64,000 nucleotides of DNA, from NCBI GenBank assembly GCA_020633975.1, contig JACKCR010000002.1, forward strand, positions 1,984,001 to 2,048,000, written 5' to 3'. The notes beneath the pieces were generated by a model, which worked only from the letters and a program-made list of their open reading frames with translations, did not search any database and was not told the DNA's origin. A program made the translations under genes and the position numbers. Source of the stretch: Candidatus Eiseniibacteriota bacterium (lineage in GTDB: Bacteria; Eisenbacteria; RBG-16-71-46; CAIMUX01). Numbering within the stretch: position 1 is the first letter of the stretch; each line of letters starts with the position of its first letter. Positions 16,460 to 25,367 of this stretch are shown here, piece after piece.

Positions 16460-19400
16460 ATGCGTTCGCACGTCCGCCCGGTGCTCGTCCGCCCAGCGCT
16501 CGTAGTCGCGCTCGCTCTCGTCGCTTCCGTTCTCGCGATCCACGGATGCAGTTCGAACGACGAAGGCTCTCCCCCGAACGACGACGAGAGCGTCCGCATT
16601 CTCCAGGTCGAACCGTCGACCAAACTGGCCAGCTCCGTCGCAGTTCAGGCGACAGCTGCACTCGCGGACTCGATCGACGCATGGGCCGATCGAGTGAATC
16701 CAGTGCCACTTCCGGAACCGGGCAACGACCTCCAGGAGTTGCTCGAGGAAGAGATCTCGCCCTACGAGCTCCTGCGGGTGACGGTGAGTGACGAGGCCCT
16801 CTCCCGTCGTCCCTTCGCACTGCAGGAGGACGACCTCGACTTCTTCGTGATCGACGGCCCCGCGGTAGAGGGGCGTGGGACCGGCCGCAGCGCGAGCGGA
16901 TCGACCGGCCCTCTCACTCCGTCGCGCGATCCTTCCGAAGGCGACTCCGACCTGAAGGACGCAGTCGGCGAGTTCATCGACCTCGTCGAAGGCACCGGGC
17001 TCGATGTGGGTGAGCTGCGGAACGCCTACGATGCGACTCGCTTTCACGACGAAGCGGACTTCCCCGGCGGCCTCCCCGAAGGCACACGCGACGGGGCGAC
17101 GTTCACCTGGGACAATTCCGTCTTCTGGAACGCCGCCTGGCACAACGGCGGCCTCTTCATCTGGTGGGACGGCTACAACCACATGGTGCTCGCTTCGAGG
17201 CACGTGACCGCGCTGAAGAATCGTGAGTTCGTGGGCGACGACTTCGACCTCGGCGGCGGTGCGGAGACCGTACTCCACGAGTTGGGGCACATCATCATGT
17301 CGCGGACCGGTTGTGCGGTCGACGACGCGGACGACTTGATGGCGGCCGTCCTCGAGCGCGTGATGATCAACCGGATCGAGATGGAACTCGCCGCGGGCAG
17401 CACCGGAACTCCGAAACAAGGAGACGTCAGCTCCTACTCCGATCAGGTCGCGGAACTCGTCGAGATCGGAGGCGTCAACTGCCTAAGGGACCTCATGTGG
17501 GGCCTTCCCGCCGAAGACCTGACGGTGGACGCACCGGAAACGGTCCGGACAGGTCAGACGTTCGATGCGGAGTTCTTCGCGAAGCGGATCGGCGGTGATC
17601 CCGCGTCGAACGAGTGGATCTGGACTTGGGTCGACACACAGATCCAGGTCGTGCGGCTGAACGGCGTCGGTTTGGGTAGCCGCACCATCACCGCCCCGAA
17701 TGAACCAGGCGAGATCCGCATCCGGGTGAAGGCGCTCGGCAAGGAGGCGGAAACGAGAGTCCAGGTAGTCGGTGATCCCGTGGGCGCATGCTGCCTGCTC
17801 GGTGAATGCTCGCTCCGATCGGAAGCGGGATGCACCGAGACGCAGGGCTCGTGGCTCGGGACCGGAGAGTCGTGCTCTCCGAACCCGTGCCCTCAACCCG
17901 GCGCGTGTTGCCTCCACGGCGAATGCAGCGTCGCGGCCGACTCGCTAGCGTGCGTCACGGGGGGCGGAGACTGGCGTGGAGCCGGCGTGCCGTGCGAAGC
18001 GGAAACGTGTCCGCCCGTCCTCGGAGCTTGCTGCCTCCCGGGCGGTACCTGCCTCGTCTCGACGGAGAGTGCATGCGGCGACCAGTACTTGGGCGACGAC
18101 ACGATCTGCGAGCCGAACCCTTGTCCCCAGCCCGGCGCCTGCTGCATCGGCAGTCTCTGCGGCATCACGCTGGAAGCCCAGTGCGACGGCGAGTTCCTCG
18201 GCGAGGGCACGGTATGCGATCCGGATCCGTGCTTCGTCCCGGGCGCGTGCTGTCTCGAGGACGGAACGTGCGAGATGACGATCCTTCCCGACTGTGACGG
18301 CGAGTTCCAGGGCGAGGAGACCTCGTGCGACCCGAATGTCTGCCCGCGCCCTGGAGCATGTTGCGATCCCGACGGTGAGTGCGTACTCGCGCTGGAGAGC
18401 GACTGCGACGAGAGCTTCCTCGGGAAAGACACCATCTGCGATCCCAACCCCTGCCCGCAGCCGCCCGAAGGCGCGTGCTGCTGGGGCAACTCGAACGAAA
18501 GGTGCACGGTCCGTTCGGAAACGCGCTGCGCGACCGAACTCGGTGGCGAGTACCTAGGAGACGGCACGGCCTGCTTCTCCGAACCCTGTACGGACCCTCT
18601 GGCCGGCGCGTGCTGTCTCTCCGCCGGGAGGTGCGAGTATCTCCGTGAATCGAGCTGCGACGGTACGTTCATGGGAGTCGGCGTGTCCTGCACACCGGAC
18701 CTCTGCGACACCCCGTCCGAAGGAGCATGCTGCTTCGACTTCGGCTCTTGCCAACTCCTCACCGCTTCGGCGTGCGCTTCATCTCCGGGGACGTACCTCG
18801 GCGACGGAACCGTCTGCACACCGAACCCGTGCACGCAGCCCGGAGCCTGCTGCTTCCCGAGCGGGACGTGCCAGGTCCTCGACGAGTCACCGTGCACCTC
18901 GCAGAACGGCACCTATCTCGGCAACGGAACGAACTGCGACCCGAACCCGTGTCACTCCGGTGCCTGCTGCATCCAGAGTCAGTGCAGTGTCACGTACGAG
19001 AGCCTCTGCGACGGCGAGTACCAGGGGAACGACACGACCTGCGATCCCAACCCCTGTCCGCAAACCGTGACCGGGGCCTGCTGCATCGCCATCTGCACGA
19101 TCACGACCTCGGAAGATTGCGCGTCACAGGGCGGCGCGTACCAAGGAGACGGCAGTACGTGCACCCCCAGCCCCTGCGGCACCGGCGCCTGCTGCCTTCC
19201 GGCCGGAGACTGCACGATCGACGGGGAGTCGTCCTGTACCCAGGAGGGTGGGATCTTCCAGGGGAGCGGCTCGTTCTGTGATCCGTCCGATCCTTGCGAC
19301 TTCTACGGCGCATGTTGCATGGGGAACGCGTGCACGCTCTCGCTTCCCAGCTCGTGCGACGGCGACTTCCAGGGACTCGGAACGGCCTGCGACCCGGGCC

Positions 19401-19951
19401 TCACCTGCCCGGAGGGCGCGTGCTGCACCGTGGATGGCTGTGCGGTCGTCCCCATGACGGCCTGCGACGGAGAGTTCCTCGGCAACGAAGTCGACTGCGA
19501 CCCGGATCCCTGCGCCGGTGCCTGCTGCCTCTCCTTCGGCTGCGAAGTCCGGAACCCGTTCGGGTGCGAGTTCGACTTCGGCGACTTCCAGGGCGCGGGC
19601 ACCAGCTGCACTCCCGACCCATGCCCGCAGGCCGTCGAGCTCGACTTCCTGGAGAGCGGAGTGACCCACTTCCAGACCTTCAGCGTCATCTGCGTCCGTC
19701 TCCAGGCGATCGGCACGAACGTCGAAGGCGGCATCCTCACGTTCCAGATCACCGGCGGCACGAACCCAGGCACGGAGGAAGTCGTCGTCGGAGGCGGTGG
19801 CGCCATCACACTCGACCGAGACATCTTCGTCTACGGCACCTACGGCTGGCATGCCACCCGGCTCGACCTGAGGGAGCAGACCTACGAACTCACCGGCGAT
19901 GTCTCCGGATCGATCGTCGTCGATGCGGAGAACCGGCCCTGTTCGCGGTGA
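16460..19951 (+). CDS. Lipoprotein with HExxH metalloprotease-like domain and 16 cysteine-rich GACC repeats
   Basis: 1163 residues; AGGAGG sits five bases before ATG 16460. Signal with lipobox LAIHGC. The N-terminal domain holds H273-E-L-G-H277 (VLHELGHIIMS), a zinc-peptidase-type motif. Residues about 442-1056 are 16 units of 33-45 residues starting GACC and following the pattern GACCL-x-x-(G)-x-C, -C-, (Y/F)xGxGTxCxPNPC, six cysteines each, presumably disulphide-bonded outside the cell. A 110-residue beta-rich tail closes the protein. Comparable GACC repeats occur in secreted proteins of planctomycetes and other environmental bacteria; their role is unknown, plausibly stalk or adhesion. Monocistronic. 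Confidence 0.8.
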   Translation: MRSHVRPVLVRPALVVALALVASVLAIHGCSSNDEGSPPNDDESVRILQVEPSTKLASSVAVQATAALADSIDAWADRVNPVPLPEPGNDLQELLEEEISPYELLRVTVSDEALSRRPFALQEDDLDFFVIDGPAVEGRGTGRSASGSTGPLTPSRDPSEGDSDLKDAVGEFIDLVEGTGLDVGELRNAYDATRFHDEADFPGGLPEGTRDGATFTWDNSVFWNAAWHNGGLFIWWDGYNHMVLASRHVTALKNREFVGDDFDLGGGAETVLHELGHIIMSRTGCAVDDADDLMAAVLERVMINRIEMELAAGSTGTPKQGDVSSYSDQVAELVEIGGVNCLRDLMWGLPAEDLTVDAPETVRTGQTFDAEFFAKRIGGDPASNEWIWTWVDTQIQVVRLNGVGLGSRTITAPNEPGEIRIRVKALGKEAETRVQVVGDPVGACCLLGECSLRSEAGCTETQGSWLGTGESCSPNPCPQPGACCLHGECSVAADSLACVTGGGDWRGAGVPCEAETCPPVLGACCLPGGTCLVSTESACGDQYLGDDTICEPNPCPQPGACCIGSLCGITLEAQCDGEFLGEGTVCDPDPCFVPGACCLEDGTCEMTILPDCDGEFQGEETSCDPNVCPRPGACCDPDGECVLALESDCDESFLGKDTICDPNPCPQPPEGACCWGNSNERCTVRSETRCATELGGEYLGDGTACFSEPCTDPLAGACCLSAGRCEYLRESSCDGTFMGVGVSCTPDLCDTPSEGACCFDFGSCQLLTASACASSPGTYLGDGTVCTPNPCTQPGACCFPSGTCQVLDESPCTSQNGTYLGNGTNCDPNPCHSGACCIQSQCSVTYESLCDGEYQGNDTTCDPNPCPQTVTGACCIAICTITTSEDCASQGGAYQGDGSTCTPSPCGTGACCLPAGDCTIDGESSCTQEGGIFQGSGSFCDPSDPCDFYGACCMGNACTLSLPSSCDGDFQGLGTACDPGLTCPEGACCTVDGCAVVPMTACDGEFLGNEVDCDPDPCAGACCLSFGCEVRNPFGCEFDFGDFQGAGTSCTPDPCPQAVELDFLESGVTHFQTFSVICVRLQAIGTNVEGGILTFQITGGTNPGTEEVVVGGGGAITLDRDIFVYGTYGWHATRLDLREQTYELTGDVSGSIVVDAENRPCSR
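17783..19627 (+). repeat. 16 coding repeats, six-cysteine GACC units
   Basis: Unit length about 100-135 bp. Repeats are well diverged at DNA level, so they are old and selected rather than a fresh expansion. Confidence 0.9.
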
Positions 19952-20345
19952 TCGATTCGACTTTGGATGCGGCGCGGCGGGCGGCGGGCGACATCCAACG
20001 TTGGATGCGGCGCGGCCGGCACCACTGACATCCAGCGTTTGGATGCGGCGGGCCGGCACTACTGACATCCAACGCTGGAACTGGACGGCGAGCCTTGCGC
20101 CCGGTTAGGAGACCGCGAGGGAGAACTCCGATTCCTCCGCAACAACGCATCTGATACGGTCGATGCCGTTTCAGGGAAAGAGACGGCGTCGCTCCACCCA
20201 TCGCGCCCCGACGGCGCATGAGACGAGCGCGACCGAGCGAACGGCGGAAGGTCGGCACCGGCCGACTGGACTGCCGAACGCTGAGCGCAGGACGCAGAAC
20301 TCCGGGCGCCGAACGCCGAGCGCAGAAACGACACAAGGAGCAGGT
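19952..20345. other. Intergenic region before the phosphofructokinase gene
   Basis: No gene recognised. The first 130 bp are the 37-bp palindromic repeats; 20270-20335 contains short direct repeats around gccgaacgc(t/c)gagcgcag. AAGGAG at 20335-20340 is the ribosome site for the GTG start at 20346. Confidence 0.5.
19960..20085. repeat. 37-bp intergenic repeats with palindromic core
   Basis: gacatccaacgttggatg-type palindromes begin at 19990, 20027 and 20064 (exact 37-bp spacing), with a preceding half unit (tttggatgcggcgcgg) near 19963. Between palindromes runs gcggcgcggccggcac(c/t)act. Confidence 0.9.
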
Positions 20346-21644
20346 GTGAGTCACTCGAAGAAGCTCGCCATTCTGGTTGGGGGCGGTCCCGCTCCCGGGA
20401 TCAACAGCGTGATCGGAGCCGCCACCATTCGCGGGCTCCTCGAGGACATCGAAGTCCTCGGGATCCGGGACGGGTTCCAATGGATCATGAACGGCGACAT
20501 CGACCATGTGGAGCAGCTCAGCATGCAGCGCGTGAGCCGGATCCACTTCCGCGGCGGCTCTTACATCGGAATCTCCCGCGCCAACCCGACCAAGAACCCG
20601 GAGCACCTCGAGAACACTGTCATTTCTCTCCTCCGCCTCGGAGTCGACAAGCTGATCACGATCGGAGGCGACGACACCTGCTTCTCTTCCAAGAAGCTCG
20701 CAGAGAAGGCCGCCGGGCGGATCCGGGTCGTCCACGTGCCGAAAACGATCGACAACGACTTGGACCTGCCGGCTTCGATCTCCACCTTCGGCTACCAGAC
20801 CGCGCGTCACCTCGGCGTCGAGATCGTCAAGAACCTGATGGTCGACGCGCAGACGACGTCGCGCTGGTACTTCATCATCTCGATGGGACGGAAGGCCGGA
20901 CACCTCGCGCTCGGCATCGGCAAGGCCGCAGGTTCGACGCTCACTCTGATCCCCGAAGAGTTCGGCACTCCGCCGCTCAAGCTCCAGACCATCGTCGACT
21001 CTCTCGCCGGCGCGATCATCAAGAGGCAGAGCGACGGACGGCCCGACGGAGTCGCCGTGATCGCGGAAGGCGTCGTCCTCGACATCGATCCTTCGGACCT
21101 CGCCGGCCTCGAGAGCGTCGAGCGCGATGCGCACGGCCACCTCCGGATCGCGGAAGTCAACTTCGGCGAGATCCTGAAGCAGGCCGTGCAGAAGCGCCTC
21201 TCCGAGTTCGGTCTCAAGACGACGATCGTCGCGAAGAACATCGGCTACGAGCTTCGCTGCGCCGACCCCGTCCCGTTCGACATGGAGTACACGCGAGACC
21301 TCGGCTATTGCGCCGCCAAGTTCATCCTCAACGGCGGAACCGACTGCCTCATCTCGATGCAAGGCGGCCAGTTCGTCCCGATCCCCTACGACTCGATCAT
21401 GGATCCCGAGACCGGCCGGATGCGCGTCCGTCTCGTCGACATGCACTCCACCGCCTACGCGATCGCACGTCGCTACATGATCCGTCTCCGCCGGGACGAC
21501 TTCGCCGACCCTCACGCGCTCGCGAAGTATGCGGCTACATGCGGCCTCCATCTCGAGGAGTTCGAGGCGCAGTTCAAGTACCTCATCGGCACGGAGCCAC
21601 CGCCGCTGGGACCGGATCTGCGGCCGATTCTCGAAGAGAAGTAG
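20346..21644 (+). CDS. pfp: 6-phosphofructokinase, pyrophosphate-dependent type by active-site residues
   Basis: 432 residues from GTG 20346 (AAGGAG five bases upstream; the open frame extends further but lacks homology). It interconverts fructose 6-phosphate and fructose 1,6-bisphosphate in glycolysis/gluconeogenesis. Visible motifs: phosphate-binding GGGPAPGIN, G107-G-D-D-T111, PKTIDND and MGRKAGHLALG. The second Asp of GGDDT and the Lys of PKTIDND are the residues that distinguish PPi-using from ATP-using enzymes (GGDGS, PGTIDND), so PPi use is the better guess. Monocistronic, with palindromic repeats in its upstream region. Confidence 0.88.
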   Translation: MSHSKKLAILVGGGPAPGINSVIGAATIRGLLEDIEVLGIRDGFQWIMNGDIDHVEQLSMQRVSRIHFRGGSYIGISRANPTKNPEHLENTVISLLRLGVDKLITIGGDDTCFSSKKLAEKAAGRIRVVHVPKTIDNDLDLPASISTFGYQTARHLGVEIVKNLMVDAQTTSRWYFIISMGRKAGHLALGIGKAAGSTLTLIPEEFGTPPLKLQTIVDSLAGAIIKRQSDGRPDGVAVIAEGVVLDIDPSDLAGLESVERDAHGHLRIAEVNFGEILKQAVQKRLSEFGLKTTIVAKNIGYELRCADPVPFDMEYTRDLGYCAAKFILNGGTDCLISMQGGQFVPIPYDSIMDPETGRMRVRLVDMHSTAYAIARRYMIRLRRDDFADPHALAKYAATCGLHLEEFEAQFKYLIGTEPPPLGPDLRPILEEK

Positions 21645-21804
21645 GCGAAACGGTCAGGCCGGCGAGTTGGGCGCAACAGGCGGCCTGCGTGTAGGCGGGA
21701 CAGGCGTGCCTGCGGCGAACGAGGAACACTCGTCGTCACACGGCCCGATCGCGTGCGAGTTGTCTCGGGTCGGAGCGGCGCATAGACCTCACCCCCCTTT
21801 CCGG

Positions 21805-21833
21805 TTGACGCACCTCGCACCTCGACTTAACCT
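21805..21833 (+). promoter_or_regulatory. Putative promoter of the arsR-like operon
   Basis: TTGACG (21805-21810), 17-bp spacer, TAACCT (21828-21833). The AT-rich stretch that follows contains the palindrome aaccggtt, a possible autoregulatory operator. Confidence 0.45.
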
Positions 21834-21904
21834 GCCAGTAAATATACCAACCGGTTAATTATCACTCTCCATTGGCGTGGTCCCAACGCCGACGGTACCC
21901 CCAA

Positions 21905-22249
21905 ATGACTACATCGCTTCTCGATGCACAGTTCGCGGCCCTCGCCGATCCAACCCGGCGAAGCCTAGTCGCCAGGCTTGCAGACGGTGAGTCGACCCTG
22001 ACCGAGCTCGCAGAGCCGCTCGCCATGAGCGTGCCGGCAGTCTCGAAGCACCTACGCACTCTCGAGCGAGCGGGGCTCGTGAAACGAGGCCACCGCAGTT
22101 CGGTCCGACCGATTCGACTCGTCCCGGGTGGCCTCTCGGAGCTGGTCGCCTGGGTCGATCGACACCGTAACTATTGGGAGTCGAGTTTCGAGCGGTTGGA
22201 TTCTCTGCTCGGCGAACCAGACCCGGAAACGGAGGGAAGGGATGGCTGA
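21905..22249 (+). CDS. ArsR-family winged-helix transcriptional regulator
   Basis: 114 residues from ATG 21905 (no clear Shine-Dalgarno; a TTG at 21872 is possible). Compact wHTH: ALADPTRRSLVARLADGESTLTELAEPLAMSVPAVSKHLRTLERAGLV is the classic ArsR helix-turn-helix. No metal-binding Cys pair is seen, which is usual for ArsR members paired with SRPBCC genes. First gene of a three-gene operon; it overlaps the next start by eight bases (ATGGCTGA). Likely represses its own operon from the AT-rich upstream region. Confidence 0.9.
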   Translation: MTTSLLDAQFAALADPTRRSLVARLADGESTLTELAEPLAMSVPAVSKHLRTLERAGLVKRGHRSSVRPIRLVPGGLSELVAWVDRHRNYWESSFERLDSLLGEPDPETEGRDG

Positions 22250-22712
22250 GTCGCAGGCCCGGCAGACTCTCACGATCACCCGAAGATTCGCAGCTCCTCG
22301 GGAGAGGGTGTGGACGGCGTGGACGCGGCCCGAACTGCTCGTCCGATGGCTGGGTCCCCACGACTGGCCGGCAGTGAGTTTCGAAGCCGACCTTCGTCCG
22401 AATGGCCGCTGGCACGCTGTCTTGCGATCTAAGTCTGGTGAGGAGTTGGAGCAAGGCGGACGGTATCTGGAGATCGATCCACCCCACTGCCTTCGTTTCA
22501 CGTTCCAGTGGGAGAGCGACAACCACGAGGACGGTCCAGGTGTACAAACGGAGGTCTCGGTAGAGCTGATCGAAGACGGCCCCTCGACGACGCTCATGAA
22601 GTTCGAGCAACGAGGACTCGTCAATGACGAGAGCGCTCGTGGTCACGAAGGCGGATGGCAGCAGACGTTCGACAGGCTCACAGCCTGGATCGAGAGTGAG
22701 GTGATCGGATGA
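22242..22712 (+). CDS. SRPBCC/AHSA1-domain protein
   Basis: 156 residues; GGAGGGAAGG directly precedes ATG 22242. The N-terminus LTITRRFAAPRERVWTAWTRPE and later ADLRPNGRWHAVLRS, LRFTFQWE, GWQQTFDRL are hallmarks of AHSA1-type START/Bet v1-like folds that bind hydrophobic ligands. Biochemical role unknown in ArsR-linked members. Coupled to both neighbours by overlapping start/stop codons. Confidence 0.88.
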   Translation: MAESQARQTLTITRRFAAPRERVWTAWTRPELLVRWLGPHDWPAVSFEADLRPNGRWHAVLRSKSGEELEQGGRYLEIDPPHCLRFTFQWESDNHEDGPGVQTEVSVELIEDGPSTTLMKFEQRGLVNDESARGHEGGWQQTFDRLTAWIESEVIG

Positions 22713-23083
22713 ATGTCGGTGGGTGGGTGTTGAGCGGGCTTGCCGCCGTGTTCCTCCTCTTCGACGCTGTCGCGAAGCTCGCCGGCGCTCCTTCGGCCGT
22801 CCAGACAACGGTCGAGCTCGGCTTCGCCGCACCTCAGGTGCGCTCGCTTGGCGTACTGCTCCTGATTCTCACCGTTCTCTACCTCCTGCCACGAACAAGC
22901 GTCCTCGGGGCGGTGCTGTTGACAGGGTATCTCGGGGGCACCGTGGCGGTTCACTTCCTCAACGGTTCACCACTCCCGAGTCACACGCTCTTCGGCGTCT
23001 ACGTGGGCGTGATGCTGTGGGGCGGGCTGTATCTACGCCTCGCGGCGGTTCGCGAGTTGATTCCGTTCATACGACTCGGTTGA
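22709..23083 (+). CDS. DoxX-like four-helix membrane protein
   Basis: 124 residues, ATGA overlap with the preceding stop. Four hydrophobic helices (GWVLSGLAAVFLLFDAVAKL; LGVLLLILTVLYLLP; SVLGAVLLTGYLGGTVAVHF; LFGVYVGVMLWGGLYLRL) with the DoxX-like family pattern GYLGGTVAVHF. Function in the inner membrane is not established. ArsR-SRPBCC-DoxX is a recurrent bacterial gene trio. Confidence 0.85.
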   Translation: MNVGGWVLSGLAAVFLLFDAVAKLAGAPSAVQTTVELGFAAPQVRSLGVLLLILTVLYLLPRTSVLGAVLLTGYLGGTVAVHFLNGSPLPSHTLFGVYVGVMLWGGLYLRLAAVRELIPFIRLG

Positions 23084-23180
23084 CCGGATCGTGGGAGCCG
23101 GCTCGGGTTCGTACGGCAGCTGATCCGGATCGGAGGAGTCCGGCCCGGCAGGTCCGCACCGATTGACCGGATCCCGGCGA

Positions 23181-24035
23181 CTAGCCGACGAGAAACTTGC
23201 GGGGCTTGGACCAGCCCGCAGGAACACGCTCGTCCTCGGCCTTGTACGGCTTTCGACGATAGCCAGGCCGGTCCGGGTCGCTCGCACAATCGAGCTGGAT
23301 GCGGCACAGCTCGTCGAGCACGCGCAGCAGCACGTCGTGTGCCGTGCCTGTCGACTCGATCCCCGCGGCGTTCGCCTCGGTGATCCACTGATGGACCGAC
23401 TCGATCGTCGACAGGCAAAGCCTCGCCGGCTGCTGCCGGATCCGGTTGAATCGGGACGTCTCCTTCGGCTCGATCGAGATGCGAGGCAGGCCTTGGAGGT
23501 TGGGACTGCGTAGGAGCAGCCCCTTGGCCTGCGCCCACGTCGCGTCGAGCAGAAGCAGCCGGATCGGGAGGTCGTGTGTGGGTGCGATCGGCATCGCATC
23601 GAGGTGTGCCGAAGTCGACGCGTGGAGCCGTCCGGTCGTCGGTGGATTCTGACGTTGTGAGGGCCGCTCGTCGGAGTGTTCGGCGACGGGATCGCCCAGC
23701 GCCACGACCGACTGCTCTTCCCGCGCGCAGTTCTCCGAGACGAGGTCCGCGAGCGTCGGCCCTCCAGGGTAGAGTAGGAAGGTGCGGCGAGAGGAATCGT
23801 CGATCCAAGCCTGTACCTGAGCGTCGCTTCCGAACTCCCGGCCGACCCGGATCGAAGTGCTCGGAATGCAGGCACGAGTGAGCCGCCCCGTGCCTAGGTG
23901 ACGGAGCCGCGCTTCCTTCGGGTGCATCAGCAAGACGAAGTGGGTCCGGGTCTCGAAGGGATGGATCTCGGCGCAGAGGCACGCCTCCTCCGGCCGCCAA
24001 CAGCCCCAGCATGTCGATCGTGGTTCTCGTTCCAT
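23181..24035 (-). CDS. DTW-domain protein, probable tRNA aminocarboxypropyltransferase (acp3U)
   Basis: 284 residues from ATG 24035 (upstream frame open but repeat-rich and unlike the family). N-terminal zinc site C-X2-C-X6-C-X-C (CWGCWRPEEACLC) and the DTW signature DATWAQAKGLLLRSPNL with PRISI following, as in TapT/DTWD enzymes that add the acp group of SAM to uridine in tRNA. A Gln/Pro/Thr-rich stretch around residues 120-150 looks like an inserted loop. Convergent with the DoxX operon, 98 bp apart. Confidence 0.85.
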   Translation of the reverse strand: MEREPRSTCWGCWRPEEACLCAEIHPFETRTHFVLLMHPKEARLRHLGTGRLTRACIPSTSIRVGREFGSDAQVQAWIDDSSRRTFLLYPGGPTLADLVSENCAREEQSVVALGDPVAEHSDERPSQRQNPPTTGRLHASTSAHLDAMPIAPTHDLPIRLLLLDATWAQAKGLLLRSPNLQGLPRISIEPKETSRFNRIRQQPARLCLSTIESVHQWITEANAAGIESTGTAHDVLLRVLDELCRIQLDCASDPDRPGYRRKPYKAEDERVPAGWSKPRKFLVG

Positions 24036-24379
24036 CACCGGACCGAGTCTAGCGGTGGCGAGCCCGCCGATCAGCTGTGAACGGTCTCGACGAGCAAACG
24101 GGCAGCGGGCACCCGGCCCGCCGGCGTAGTTGGGGGATCTGCGCAATCGAGGGGACCTGCGCAATCGAGGGGATCTGCGCAATCGAGGGGATCGGCGCGG
24201 GCGGGGGATCGGCGCGGGCGGGGGCAAGAGCGACTCCTGACTGGCGCGTGCATCCCCAGGACCAGGCCGGTACAATGCGCCCTTGCCGTCGGCTTCCCGA
24301 AGCGCGGGACCGGCGCGGACGCCTTGCCCCGGGCAACGGGCCACGGCGTCTTCACCCGAGTCCTCGAGGAGGTTCAGAA
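24036..24379. other. Intergenic region between DTW and cyclophilin genes
   Basis: 344 bp without a convincing gene. Contains an 18-bp tandem repeat (24141-24223) and, at 24367-24372, AGGAGG for the GTG start of the cyclophilin gene. Confidence 0.5.
24141..24223. repeat. 18-bp tandem repeat
   Basis: Three copies of gcgcaatcgaggggat(c)(t/g) starting at 24141, 24159 and 24177, followed by two degenerate GC-rich copies (gcgcgggcgggggatcg). Non-coding as far as seen. Confidence 0.9.
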
Positions 24380-24874
24380 GTGTCCAATCCGAAAGTGTTC
24401 TTCGACATCTCGATCGGTGGGGAGCCCGCCGGACGGATCACGATGGAGCTCGCCGCCGACACCGTCCCCAAGACGGCCGAGAACTTCCGCGCTCTCTGCA
24501 CCGGAGAGAAGGGCTTCGGATACGCCGGCAGCACCTTCCACCGCGTCATCCCCGGCTTCATGTGCCAGGGCGGTGACTTCACGAACCACAACGGTACGGG
24601 CGGAAAGTCGATCTACGGCGAGAAGTTCGCCGACGAGAACTTCAAGCTCAAGCACACCGGCAAGGGCATCCTCTCGATGGCCAACGCCGGCGCCAACACG
24701 AACGGCTCCCAGTTCTTCCTCTGCACCGTCGAGACCCCATGGCTCGACGGCCGGCACGTCGTCTTCGGCAAGGTCGTCGACGGTGACGACGTCCTCGATG
24801 CCGTCGAAGCCGTCGGCTCCGAGAGCGGCGCGACCTCGAAGAAGGTCGTGATCGAGGAAGCCGGCGAGCTGTAG
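24380..24874 (+). CDS. Cyclophilin-type peptidyl-prolyl cis-trans isomerase, eukaryote-like
   Basis: 164 residues from GTG 24380 with AGGAGG upstream. No signal peptide, so cytoplasmic. Catalyses proline isomerisation. [16 protein letters not shown] (catalytic Arg), [30 protein letters not shown] and [12 protein letters not shown] are nearly the same as human cyclophilin A, including the loop [10 protein letters not shown] and the Trp equivalent to W121 that binds cyclosporin. Typical bacterial PpiA/PpiB lack this loop. Monocistronic, ending in a hairpin. Confidence 0.95.
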   Translation: MSNPKVFFDISIGGEPAGRITMELAADTVPKTAENFRALCTGEKGFGYAGSTFHRVIPGFMCQGGDFTNHNGTGGKSIYGEKFADENFKLKHTGKGILSMANAGANTNGSQFFLCTVETPWLDGRHVVFGKVVDGDDVLDAVEAVGSESGATSKKVVIEEAGEL

Positions 24875-24895
24875 TCGAGCCCGCCCAAGGCATGT

Positions 24896-24920
24896 CGGCT
24901 CCGGGACGAGACCGGAGCCG
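24896..24920 (+). terminator. Hairpin after the cyclophilin gene
   Basis: Perfect 9-bp arms CGGCTCCGG (24896-24904) and CCGGAGCCG (24912-24920), loop GACGAGA; no T-run. Confidence 0.6.
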
Positions 24921-24945
24921 GCTACGTCCTCCCACGAACCTGCCA

Positions 24946-25041
24946 TCACTCCCAACCGACTTCGCGACGTCGGTTGTGCTTTCCGCACAGGAGTCTCAGG
25001 TTCTCCACCGCGTGTAGCGCGTCAGGACGGGTTCTGAACGT
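24946..25041 (-). pseudogene. Remnant of an HNH endonuclease C-terminus
   Basis: The minus strand reads DALHAVENLRLLCGKHNRRR before the stop at 24946. VENLRLLCGKHNRRR is the closing part of the HNH fold (second Cys/His/Asn). The upstream half with the catalytic His is missing, so the gene is decayed. Confidence 0.6.
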
Positions 25042-25367
25042 CGGCTGTGGCGTACGGGCGAACGCACATTCCAAACCCGTCAAGAGAAAACGAGCCATCG
25101 ATCGCCTTTCCTCGCGACTTGCAGTACAGGACGCCCTCGGTAGCAAGTCGATTTCATCGGATGCCTCGCGCGCGATGGGCGTCTACGCTTCACTGTCGCC
25201 CCGCGACGAGAGAAGGATGTCGGCCGAGCAACTCCGACGACACGCGTCGCGCCGCGGCCTCGTCCAACCACGTTGGATGTGCTGCGCGGGGTGCGAGATG
25301 CCTTTGACCCGTGGATCGGCCGCCAGGTATCCGACGACGGATGTTGGTTGCTCTGCCTAGCAGTCTG
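25042..25367. other. Intergenic, no gene seen
   Basis: Nothing recognisable beyond a perfect 7-1-7 palindrome ctagcagTctgctag at 25357-25371 overlapping the stop codon of the next minus-strand gene. Confidence 0.4.

Noticed and set aside
19960-20085. Possible CRISPR array
   Set aside because: Units are contiguous with no unique spacers and no cas gene is nearby.
24141-24223. Possible CRISPR array
   Set aside because: 18-bp head-to-tail repeats without spacers.
25042-25367. Small open frames on both strands
   Set aside because: No ribosome site, no motif, composition like random GC-rich DNA.
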